Source of the DNA: Morinoia aosen
Taxonomy: Eukaryota > Arthropoda > Malacostraca > Amphipoda > Talitridae
Assembly (NCBI GenBank): GCA_030386875.1
Contig: CM059558.1
Span: 372,001 to 436,000, forward strand
DNA: 64,000 nucleotides
Direction of reading: 5' to 3'
In this document: in pieces, positions 11,073 to 20,011 of the stretch
Position numbering within the stretch: position 1 is the first letter of the stretch
Layout of the letters: every line of letters starts with the position of its first letter
Notes under the pieces: model-generated
Seen by the model: only the letters and a program-made list of their open reading frames with translations
Database searches by the model: none
What the model was told of the DNA's origin: nothing
Program-made: the position numbers and the translations under genes

Positions 11073-12263
11073 GCCAGTTCAAGTTCAAGCTCTCAAGCAG
11101 TTACTTTCAAGAGAGAAGTAGACAATAACAGCACTGAGGCACGTTCAGGGCACGCAAAAGCCGAGGATCAGGATGTTGAACTACACCGAGCAGACAAACA
11201 TATCGCAGGCCAACTGTTCAAGTGTGAGTTCTGTGACTATTCTTCTGCTCTTATGAGTAGTGTTCAACAACACTTAGCCCGCAAACATGGTAAAGCACAG
11301 CTGTTCAGGTGTGAATTATGTGAATATTCCTCTGCTTATAAATCAGCTCTTAAAAGTCACTTTGATAGTAAACATGGTAAAGGTCAGCTATACAAATGTG
11401 AATTATGTGAATATTTCTCTGCTACAATGAAAAGTGAGAAATTGCACCAGGCAAGTAAACATGGTAAAGGTCAGCTGTTCGAGTGTGAGTTCTGTGACTA
11501 TTCTTCTGCGCGGAAGGATTATGTTAAAAATCACCTAGCCTGCAAACATGGTGAAGGCCAGCTGTTCAAGTGCGAATCGTGTGACTATTCCTCTGCTTTT
11601 ATGAGTTGTGTTAAGCAACACTTAACCAGCAAACATGGTAAAGGACAGCTGTTCAGGTGTGAATTATGTGAATATTCCTCTGCTTATAAATCAGCTCTTA
11701 AAAGTCACTTTGATAGTAAACATGGTAAAGGTCAGCCATACAAATGTGAATTATGTGAATATTTCTCTGCTACAATGAAAAGTGTGAGATTGCACCAGGC
11801 AAATAAACATGGTAAAGGTCAGCTGTTCAAGTGTGAGTTCTGTGACTATTCTTCTGCTCGGAAGGATTATGTTAAAAATCACCTAGCCTGCAAACATGGT
11901 GAAGGCCAGCTGTTCAAGTGCGAATCGTGTGACTATTCCTCTGCTCTTATGAGTAGTATTAAACAGCACTTAGCCAGCAAACATGGTGAAGGACATCTGT
12001 TCAAGTGTGAATTATGTGAATATTCCTCTGCTTATAAATCAGCTCTTAAAACTCACTTAGCTAGCAAGCATGGTAAAGGTCAGCAATACAAATGTGAATT
12101 ATGTGAATTTTTCTCTGCTACAATGAAAAGTGTAAAATTGCATCAGGCCAGTAAACATGGTATAAGTCAGCTGTTCAAGTGTGAGTTCTGTAAATATTCC
12201 TCTGCTTATAAATCAACTCTTAAACCTCACTTAGCTAGCAAGCATGGTAAAGGTCAGCAATAC
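11073..12263 (+). CDS. Zinc-finger gene, exon C: 12 tandem C2H2 fingers
   Basis: The exon starts in phase 0 after TTCCTCACAG and encodes ASSSSSSQAVTFKREVDNNS, with another psi-K-x-E motif (FKRE). Twelve fingers of exactly 29 residues (87 bp) follow, from 11214 to 12257. Each is C-x2-C-x12-H-x4-H with the linker GKGQLFK. The linker differs from the usual TGEKPF type, so this is a divergent, lineage-expanded array. Fingers repeat in blocks of four: 2-5 resemble 6-9, and 10-11 resemble 2-3. This points to segmental duplication of a 348-bp unit. With exons A (from 2073) and B the product would be 464 residues, probably a nuclear DNA-binding protein. The frame ends at TAA 12264-12266, in the middle of a thirteenth finger. 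Phase and motif evidence is direct; the regulatory role is family knowledge. Confidence 0.85.
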
Positions 12264-12446
12264 TAATGTAAATTATGTGAATTTTTCTCTGCTACAATGA
12301 AAAGTGTGAAACTGGACCAGGCCAGTAAACATGGTATAGGTCAGCTGTTCAAGTGTGAGTTCTGTGAATATTCTTCTGCTTGGAAGAGTAATCTTGAACA
12401 TCACCTAGCTAGCAAACATTGTTTCACTAATGCGTTTCCTTTCTAG
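12264..12446 (+). pseudogene. Untranslated remains of fingers 13 and 14
   Basis: After the TAA at 12264 the same frame stays open for 60 codons to TAG at 12444-12446. It still encodes two finger units in register (12258-12344 and 12345-12431). The stop sits where the other fingers have a Lys codon. Finger 13 has also lost a zinc ligand (Asp in place of the first His, KLDQASKH), while finger 14 keeps all four ligands. The gene therefore appears to have lost its last two fingers recently. An allele-specific nonsense mutation or a sequencing error would look the same. Confidence 0.75.
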
Positions 12447-12539
12447 AAGTGAAATGCTCATTTATGGGCTATTCAAATGTTTAATCTCTACATCACACTT
12501 CACAAATTTTAAATATTGTGGCACATCCGTGTGGCCAAA

Positions 12540-12800
12540 GTTCTTACGGACTTCTCCCTCTGCAGAACGTAACTTTGGTGTTCATGGGAATTGACGTTCA
12601 CGAGGAGAATATGTGAGGTCCTGAACTAAGAGTTAAGGAAGTCATGTTCATGTGAAAAGAAATGTGTTAAGGACCTTTTTTAATTTACTCCAGTACTTAT
12701 TTTCCTCGTCCGTTATGCCTTAACTTACCCTTATTTCATGAATTTCTATGCAACTTGCTCTTTCTATAATCAATGTATAAACTCTGGGTTCCCTGCGAAT
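12540..12800 (+). repeat. Dispersed retroposon, old copy
   Basis: A strongly diverged copy of the 358-bp repeat. The ATGGGAATTGACG block and the ATGTGAGGTCCTGAACTAAG block align with ATGGGAATTAGCG and ATGTAAGGGCCTGAGCTAAC of the copy at 30781. It lies just before the start of a second, younger copy at about 12812. Confidence 0.5.
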
Positions 12801-12834
12801 GATTTCTTCTGAGGGGGATACAACTATTGTATCT

Positions 12835-13008
12835 TATACGGGCAGGGAAACACTTGTGAAGCTTGGCGGGGTTTATTTAGCTAGGTGTTGACAGAAGACG
12901 GGATGTTGATGGATTGAGCACCCGGCCTCGATAAGCGCGGCCCTTTATAGGTGTCCTCCAGATACAGAAAATGCTTCTACAGATAAACATGTGCGGAGAT
13001 GCCGCATA
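12835..13008 (-). repeat. Gypsy 3' LTR (174 bp)
   Basis: Begins TATACGGGCAGG and ends GATGCCGCATA on the plus strand. It matches the right LTR at all but one position (T at 12992 versus C there). It is preceded by ATCT. Confidence 0.95.
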
Positions 13009-13010
13009 TA

Positions 13011-13020
13011 GCTCCCCCCC
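13011..13020 (-). promoter_or_regulatory. Polypurine tract of the Gypsy element
   Basis: On the minus strand GGGGGGGAGC lies two bases from the 3' LTR, the expected place for the plus-strand primer of reverse transcription. Confidence 0.8.
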
Positions 13021-14728
13021 GAATGTTGAGAGAGCACCACACAAAAATAATAAAACTTTTAAACGAAATTCAAGGATTCGCAGAAATAAAGCAATCAATG
13101 AAAGTACAATTCATGAATTGACAATAAATTATTTGAGAAGAAAAAAAAATTAAACGACAATTCTAAACGAAAAGAACTATTATGAAATCGCTCGTAACCG
13201 TTGTACATTAAATTACGTTAACCGTATCGCAATTTATATTATCAAAAGCAAAAGAAAGTAACAACTGTTATCACGCCAAGCCTTATTATAGTTTCAAGCA
13301 AAACAAGCAATCACGAGGGTAACTCGAGCGAACAATATATATACGTACCCTATCGTAAAAAAAAACTTCGATACATCACTAAACGCATAGTTAAAAACAC
13401 AAGAACCGATTACATCACCAAAAAAGATTATAGAATAAACGCAAAGCAGTTAGATTATAGGTAACGCATTTAACGCATTAAAAATTAGAACGCTGAGGAG
13501 GAAGAAAAAAAATGTCAGTAGCTCCAACGAAGAACAAAATAAACCGTAGGAAACATGTTAAAGAAACATTTACGGTTACTACACTACGGAAACTAAAACT
13601 GTTGCTTTACCAAGAAATGATTATAGGGTAACGCAACAAACACGTTGATTAATAAAACGCACAAACTAAAGCTAGAACACAGTAAAACGCATGCTAAATA
13701 AAAAAATGCTTTTTACCAATTCACCCCCTGCCGAATCAGTTAGGTTATCCACATGGCAAAAATAAATAGAACGGCAAAAACCGCATAAGGATTAAGCCAA
13801 AATTTTTTAGAACACTAAAAATAAACTTAATACACCGCAAAAAATTCGACAGTTAGAAAAACCGCATTCAACTAAAAATGTTAAAACCCCCTTTTTTTTC
13901 AAGACCCGTTCAAACTCTTAACATATTACCTCAATCAACCCCTAAGAGAAGGATTCAAACAACGTTTAGTACGACTTCAACACAAAATTTAAGGCATGTC
14001 ATCATAAAAAAAACTTAATAACTAAAAACCAAAAAATAGCGAAAGCAAGGAGAACACGCGAAGGCAAAGCAATCGACTTACCGTGCAATATAAATTCTCT
14101 GCACGTCGTCAGCCATGTAGAACGATGTAGGGATCAAATATTGAAACGCCATTCATATTAGAATAGTAAAACGCCATAAAACGCCATCCTATCCGTCAAC
14201 ATATGTTAATTCAACTCAAACCAATTCACCAATTATATATCATTAAACATAGGGATTACCGCAAATACCATTCGATCGTTGCAATTTAACACATATTCAA
14301 TACATTTTAAATTTCTCGCAAAACATCGGAAATAGCACCTTCAAAAAAAAAAAATTAATAGAGCAAACGAAACAAACCTTTTTAAATTAGAAACGATCAA
14401 GTAAATTTCTAAACGAAAATTCTAATTAAATAAAATTCTAATTTGTCAATGAAACGCTAATTAACATCTTAAGACCTTTAACGCGTCAAAATTAAAAACA
14501 CAGCAAGCTTAAATTAAGATTACATTCCTTAAGATTACCGAAGCACTGCGCGCATATTTTATCGCGTGTTTCATGCGATTTGCATTTCATTTAACCGCGC
14601 GCCAATATTTCACCATTGTGGTAATTTCAACTACCCTAATTTTAATCATTTTTCCGTTAACCAATTTTAATCAATTTTCTCACTTCCCTAAATTTTGTTT
14701 ATTCTTCAAACATTTTCAAGTATCCCTT
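13021..14728. other. 1.7-kb non-coding tract inside the Gypsy element
   Basis: This lies between the last ORF and the polypurine tract. It is A-rich on the plus strand (T-rich on the element's own strand), with frequent AAACGC-type words. There is no open frame of note on either strand. It may be what is left of a lost third gene or an unusually long 3' untranslated region. Confidence 0.6.
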
Positions 14729-15154
14729 TTAAGCTTGCTCACCCCTGGGTACACCCCGAGGGCCGCGTCGGAGCTGATAGTCTTCTAATCTATCAGCTCG
14801 ATCAACCAAGGCCTCTAGTCCTTTTTTGGTGTAAAACACCATTGCCCCTAAAAACATCGTTATTACGACGAGTAACATCGTCACTACATCTGTGACGGTG
14901 TCAGGAAGGTAATCTGTTTTGGAGTTGCTTTTGATTAACTCCCTGAAGAGTTCTTCATTGGCTCCCTGGTTGTTAGCCATGGCCGTGGAGAGGGTCTCCA
15001 CATCGTCGAGGGACACTTGATTTCCCATATAGAACACGTCCATGCAGCTCCTGCAAGGAACAGATACAAAGACGATTAGCACGGCCGTTATATAAAATAA
15101 AATAAACACAACATATAATTTGGTATCAGATCTCGGTTGTCTGACAACAGTCAA
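14729..15154 (-). CDS. Gypsy third ORF: small protein with two membrane spans
   Basis: An open frame of about 141 codons lies downstream of integrase. It has no ATG at its upstream end (the first codon after a stop is TTG), so it would need splicing, an internal start or another mechanism. It encodes a hydrophobic segment near residues 13-33 (VFILFYITAVLIVFVSV), CRSC, an acidic middle, a second hydrophobic segment near 90-110 (MLLVVITMFLGAMVFYT) and a basic, Arg/Pro-rich end. Errantiviruses carry an envelope gene at this place, but this frame is much shorter and I see no fusion peptide or furin site. It may be an envelope remnant or a different small membrane protein. Confidence 0.45.
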   Translation of the reverse strand: MTVVRQPRSDTKLYVVFILFYITAVLIVFVSVPCRSCMDVFYMGNQVSLDDVETLSTAMANNQGANEELFRELIKSNSKTDYLPDTVTDVVTMLLVVITMFLGAMVFYTKKGLEALVDRADRLEDYQLRRGPRGVPRGEQA

Positions 15155-15314
15155 CAGTCACATAAAAAATATAAGTTCTAAGCCTACCGAAAAAAAATGT
15201 GTAAGGTGACAAGACTCCTTTCCCACGAATGTAATCTAAATTGCTGATTGCCGGACATTCCGACGGAACACAAATAGCACTGCGGTACACGTCCGCAGTG
15301 TCAAAACAACCCAT
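15126..15314 (-). CDS. Short ORF upstream of the Gypsy two-span ORF
   Basis: An ATG-started frame of 62 codons (MGCFDTADVYRSAICVPSEC...) overlaps the start of the two-span ORF in another frame. It may be a leader exon or a fragment of the same lost gene. A direct splice through the nearby GTAGGC donor and TTGTCAG acceptor does not keep the downstream frame, so I do not join them. No family is recognised. Confidence 0.25.
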   Translation of the reverse strand: MGCFDTADVYRSAICVPSECPAISNLDYIRGKGVLSPYTFFFGRLRTYIFYVTVDCCQTTEI

Positions 15315-15764
15315 CTCGCAAGGTGAACAGCAACCTCAGCGATTTGCAATTCGCCGTCGGCGCATCCGTTCATGATTAAAACTGTCAATTTAGCAATACG
15401 AATGTCTGAGTGAATTCGAGAAAAAAAAATTAATGAAACGTCTTAGCGACAGCTAAACGAGACAGTACAAATTCCTCTGGGTTAAATGCTTAAACATTAC
15501 ATCAACTTACTTAAGCATAAAGCAACAGTAAGATTAATATATAAAAATACAACGCATTGGTTATTGAGATTAATATGAACGCAAATCATATTGCATATAG
15601 CGAAAAAATGCTTCTAAAATTATGATTATATTCCTTAACATTATTGATAAACGGTAAACAAAGGTAAAAGGTAAAAAAACGGTAAAACGGAGTAAACGAT
15701 GAAAAGGGTAATTCGTTACTCGTCGATTAGTTAGAACGTCATATAGTCCAATGAACTCGTCTTT

Positions 15765-16268
15765 TTAACTCACAGATTTGACCTGTTTGAGTGGTAACAA
15801 ATGGTTAAGATTACTTCGAATAATTTTAGATCCAATTTTAATGTCAGCGTAATTACGTTTCACTTTTTGGACTACCGCAGGCCCTATCCATGTTAGATCT
15901 AATTTGAATTTTTTCCCATGATTTTTCAAAAGAACTCTATCTCCCACGCTAATATCCTTGTTGCGCCGCTTAAGATTTCTATAGAGATTTCGCTCTGTTG
16001 TGTTGTTAATAATTAAATTTCTAATATTTTCCACGGTTCGAACGGCTTCTCTAGCTCTGATATTCACTAAATCTAATTCTTCATCAAAGCTGTAAATGAC
16101 TGAATCAAAATTTTCGGACTGGTAGTAAGCACACGTATCGCGATTAAACATTACAAAGCTTGGTGTTTCGCCAATAGTAGAGTTTAAAGAATTGTTCAAA
16201 GCATTCTCTACAACTTCTAATAATTGGTCCCACTCTGCATGAACAAGTGTATTGACATATAATTTCAA
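15765..16268 (-). pseudogene. Gypsy integrase C-terminal part (shifted frame)
   Basis: Continues integrase after a frame change near 16270-16285. It encodes the region after the catalytic core (YVNTLVHAEWDQLLEVVENA, then GETPSFVMFNRD), the typical stretch before the chromatin-facing C-terminus. A basic tail with DRVLLKNHGKKFKLDLTWIG resembles the GPY/F-type module. It stops at 15765. The break falls next to an A-run, so a one-base slippage, or a sequencing error, is the simplest explanation. Confidence 0.85.
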
Positions 16269-16804
16269 AAGATTAGTAATTTTTTATTGTTGCGCTCCAC
16301 AATAGCATTAGAATGTGGGCTGTAAGCCAAAACTTCCCTTTTTGCAATGGCATGTAATTTTGCAAACTGTTTGAGTGCCACTGATTTAAATTCAAGAGCA
16401 TTATCTGATATGAGCGTCTTCGGAAAACCTAAAAGTGAAAAACAATTGCTTAAACAAGAAATCACTGTTTCCGTATTTCGATTTGAGATTGCATATAAAC
16501 GACAAAAGCGTGAAAACAAATCAATTATAACTAATATATACTTATTCCCATTATCAGTTACTTTGAGTGGACCAAGAAGATCCATTGAAACAACTTCGAA
16601 CGGTGCCTTAGCAATCGGCGCTGTCAAAATTTTAATTGGAACTGATGGTCGTTCTTTAATAATTTTACACACCTCGCAATGTTGAACAAGTTTGCGCACA
16701 ATGGTTTTCTCTAACTGATTAAAATATTTTAACTTAAATTTAAACAAAGTGTGCTTGTAGTCTGTGTGGTATAGACTGTGTATGGCCAGAATAGCCTTGC
16801 TCAT
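16265..16804 (-). pseudogene. Gypsy integrase, zinc-binding and catalytic core
   Basis: Zinc-binding H and C residues are visible (HSLYH and HTDYKH region, then CEVC at residues 43-46). The catalytic triad is intact: Asp75 (SMDLLGP), Asp134 (ISDNALEF) and Glu170 (IVERNNK), with 35 residues between the last two, i.e. DDx35E. In intact elements this enzyme inserts the cDNA into the genome. It is separated from RNase H by an in-frame TGA (16844-16846) and loses frame at its C-terminal end. Confidence 0.9.
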
Positions 16805-16843
16805 TAAGGAATTTGGTACAACTGCTGTGAGTATTGTACTCGG

Positions 16844-17887
16844 TCAATTATCAATCTCTCTACGTCGATAAAGAATATCATTCAGAATTAAAATTTTTTG
16901 CAAGTCTGGGATAGTCGAAATACTGTCATGTAATAAAGCATTCTTAATTTCTATGCAAAATGCGTCGTTGTTTTGTTCGTCGACAAACTCTCTAATCGTC
17001 CAAGATATCTCAGACTCTGTCGGTACATAATTTAGCAGCGCGGGTCGTGCGTCTGGGTCTGCTGCACCGTCAGCATCGTCTCGAGTCGGGGGCAGGTCAA
17101 CTACCTCGCTTCCTGTCGTGCGTTTGTGTCGTGCTCGAGTCTCCACAACACAAACTTCTGATTCAAATGCGACTTCCAAATCATCACAAGAATTTAGTTC
17201 TTTAAGATTTAATTTCTCGTTATTAACAGGTAATCTGCTTAGATAATCTGCTACAACGTTTTCTTTACCAGGTAGATATTTTACAACCGGATCAAAGGAA
17301 TGTACATTTATGCACCACCTCGCCATGTTGGTGTCGTCAGGAAGTTTTTTATTAAAAAGTGGCGCCAAAGGCTTATGATCTGAGTATACCCGGACGGGGT
17401 AACCAGTTATTAAATACTTAAGGTGTTTTAGAGCTGAATGAATTGCGAAGAACTCTTTTTTGGTAGTAGAATACATTCGCTGGCTCGAATTTAAATTTTT
17501 ACTATAAAAAGCTATAGGTCTTAGAATTTTGTCGCTTGAATCATCCGCTTGCATTAATACAGCACCAATCCCTGTATTGGAAGCATCAGTGAAAACATGA
17601 AAGTCTTTAGTATAGTCAGGATGTCTCAGAACTGTGTCGGAAGTCAACAACGATTTCATGAAATCAAAGCTTTTTTGACACTCGTCTGTCCAAGTATAAG
17701 CTACATTTTTCCTCAAAAGGTTGTACAAGGGGTAAGCTACTTCTGCAAAGTTGGGTAAAAAATTTCGAAAATAATTTGCTAACCCTAAAAACTGTTGCAG
17801 TTCCTTCACATTGGTCGGCGCTCGGCAGTCTTGTAATTTCTGTGAGTGTTTACACTTAATACCGTCGGCGGCAATGATATGGCCCAA
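16844..17887 (-). pseudogene. Gypsy RNase H and connection to integrase
   Basis: The start (GHIIAADGIKC) is the end of the RT thumb. An RNase H domain follows with all four acidic residues: Asp101 (FTDASNTG), Glu145 (KKEFFA), Asp170 (YSDHKPL) and Asp214 (ADYLSRL). Then comes a hydrophilic spacer and the ILYRRREI segment that leads into integrase. The same frame continues on both sides through single stops (TAA 17900-17902 upstream, TGA 16844-16846 downstream). The break pattern is nonsense mutation rather than rearrangement. Confidence 0.92.
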
Positions 17888-17899
17888 ATATTCGAGCTC

Positions 17900-18583
17900 T
17901 TATTCAAAGAAATGGCATTTCTCAAGCTTTAAGGATAATTTACCGGATCGCAGCATCTTAAGCACAATTTCTATATCAATCAAGTGCTGATCTTTATTTT
18001 TTGAAAACACCAATATATCGTCTAGGAAGACGAAAGCTAGTTTACCCAGAATGGGTGCAAGAGCAGATGTCATTACTCTTTGAAATACTCCCGGAGAAGT
18101 TGAAAGGCCGAATGGTACACGGCAGAAATGATATTTACGGTAATTTACGGTAAATGCCGTGTATTTTCTACTCACTTGTTCTAACTCTATTTGATGAAAT
18201 GCCGAGCGAAGATCAAGGTTAGAAAACCACGTGTTACCACCTAACGTCGATAAAATGTCGTCAATGCGGGAAATGGGGTAAGAATGTTTAATCAAAACCT
18301 TATTCAAGGAACGGAAATCTATCACGGGACGCAGATCTCCCGATTTCTTTTTAACTACAATGACAGGGAAATTAAAATCAGAGGACGACTCCTCTATTAT
18401 TCCCTGATCGAGCATATCGTTAGTTATTCTCATTACCTCTTCTTGGTACTTATGAGGTATGCGGTAGGGAGCTAAATTTAATACAGGCGCATCGGTCTTC
18501 AACTGAATATGATGCTTCAAGATATTCGTTACACCTATTTTTTCTCCTTCTAAAGTTACTACATCACGGTACTTATTTAACAA
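17900..18583 (-). pseudogene. Gypsy reverse transcriptase
   Basis: Contains the RT core: SGDLRPVIDFRSLN, WFSNLDLRSAFHQIEL with the first catalytic Asp (residue 124), RVPFGLSTSPGVFQRVM, and the catalytic FLDD (residues 186-189) in FVFLDDILVFSKN. All metal-binding Asp residues are present. It is in the same frame as the protease segment upstream and the RNase H segment downstream. It is separated from them only by TAA at 18596-18598 and TAA at 17900-17902. Confidence 0.95.
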
Positions 18584-18595
18584 TTTAACTAAGGG

Positions 18596-20011
18596 TTATT
18601 GTACGTCATCTTCCTTACATGAAATATCATTTACCGTCAAATCACGTCGTAACTCCTGATCTCCACTCTCTCCACTTATTAAACCTGCATTTACTTCTGC
18701 ATTGAAACTTAACTCCTCGTCATCAACAAGAAATTCACCTCTGCCACGAGTATCAGCCTCCAACTCAAGTTTTCTATTGACAATGGCATTCCTTCCACCA
18801 CATGTCGATTTAACTTTCGTCGTATCTGACCCAGCGACAGAATTTACTTCAACGTCACTCGCATCTCTGAGCGCTTTTTCCACATTTGTTAAATATACTT
18901 CGCTCTCAATATCATTAGCTTCTATGAGTTCCACATTACATAGCATAGAATTCTCAGGGAGATACACAGTCTCATCACTTGGATTTAAAACCATAACCGG
19001 TACCACACCGTCTTCATTTATTTGAACAATTGAGTCAGCTATAAGAGCACCATTATCAAGACATCTTTTCAGAATCATGTATTCTCCTGCAACTGGTTTC
19101 TTAAGGAAGCCATAAATGACATTAAGTGAATTACCAGGCACTTCAGCCTGATTGCAATGAACGATTAATTGCTTCGTACTTGTTGACTGAGCCTCAGCCG
19201 TCGCTGGACTCTTTTTCCTGCAGTCATCATTTTTTAATTGCCTCTTGCTCTTTCTCGCAACAGCAATCTCTGACAATAGACAGTCACTATTCACTATTTT
19301 TCGCATTATTATTTCTCTGCTTAACAAAGGTTCCATATTTAAATCTTGAAAAGGAATTGGAATATTATTCCAAAGAAGTTCTTTATCTTTAAAGTTAATA
19401 ACGGCATCTTTTAATACATCTCGACCCAGTATCAGGTCATAATTAAACCTAGCTTCTTTGACAACAAGTGCACTTGTTTTAATTACTTTACTGGTGCCGG
19501 GAATTTTAATTGACAACTCTACCTCACCGGTTACATCACTCTTCCCGTTAATGCCTTTTACTCTCAAATTACTCGGCGTTACTTCTTCACTTAAATTTTT
19601 TACCTGTCTGTAACTGATAAGACATTTCTCTGAGCCGCTGTCAAGCAAAGCGCTTAAATACTGGTCATTATTTTTAAGAATAATGGTCGGTTTGTTGCAA
19701 TCCTTGAATGATACTAATCCAGCATTTTTATTAACATTTTTTACAACGGATACCGAAAAATAGGATTCGATCGTCTTGCCTTGATAATGATCATTCTCAA
19801 GCTCTTCATCTTGCAACAAGTTATATCTGTTTTTACATCTAAATAAAGGGTCAACATACGATTTGGTTATCTCGGTGGTATCTGGAATTTTTGCCACGGT
19901 CTCTAGTTTAACGAGGTTGGTACCGCTAAATACCTCGGGCTCAATCTGTTTCAAATCCCCCTTACTACCTTCACCTAGTTTAAAAAATCGCTTGACGTGC
20001 TCTCCGCCCAA
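18596..20011 (-). CDS. Gypsy pol N-terminal part with retropepsin
   Basis: An open frame of about 470 codons, -1 relative to gag and overlapping its end by 37 nt. A retroviral-type aspartic protease sits near residues 118-200, with the catalytic triplet DSG (ALLDSGSEKCLISY, Asp124), a hydrophobic flap region and LILGRDVLKD, the usual second protease block. The following ~250 residues are poorly conserved spacer before RT. It ends at a TAA in frame with RT. Confidence 0.88.
   Translation of the reverse strand: MGGEHVKRFFKLGEGSKGDLKQIEPEVFSGTNLVKLETVAKIPDTTEITKSYVDPLFRCKNRYNLLQDEELENDHYQGKTIESYFSVSVVKNVNKNAGLVSFKDCNKPTIILKNNDQYLSALLDSGSEKCLISYRQVKNLSEEVTPSNLRVKGINGKSDVTGEVELSIKIPGTSKVIKTSALVVKEARFNYDLILGRDVLKDAVINFKDKELLWNNIPIPFQDLNMEPLLSREIIMRKIVNSDCLLSEIAVARKSKRQLKNDDCRKKSPATAEAQSTSTKQLIVHCNQAEVPGNSLNVIYGFLKKPVAGEYMILKRCLDNGALIADSIVQINEDGVVPVMVLNPSDETVYLPENSMLCNVELIEANDIESEVYLTNVEKALRDASDVEVNSVAGSDTTKVKSTCGGRNAIVNRKLELEADTRGRGEFLVDDEELSFNAEVNAGLISGESGDQELRRDLTVNDISCKEDDVQ

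Noticed and set aside
11214-12431. Regular 87-bp repeats that could suggest a repeat array or CRISPR
   Set aside because: Each unit encodes a C2H2 finger in one open frame, so it is coding and eukaryotic.
15100-15190. A short intron joining the 62-codon ORF to the two-span ORF
   Set aside because: The GTAGGC donor and TTGTCAG acceptor are present, but the phases do not match the downstream frame.
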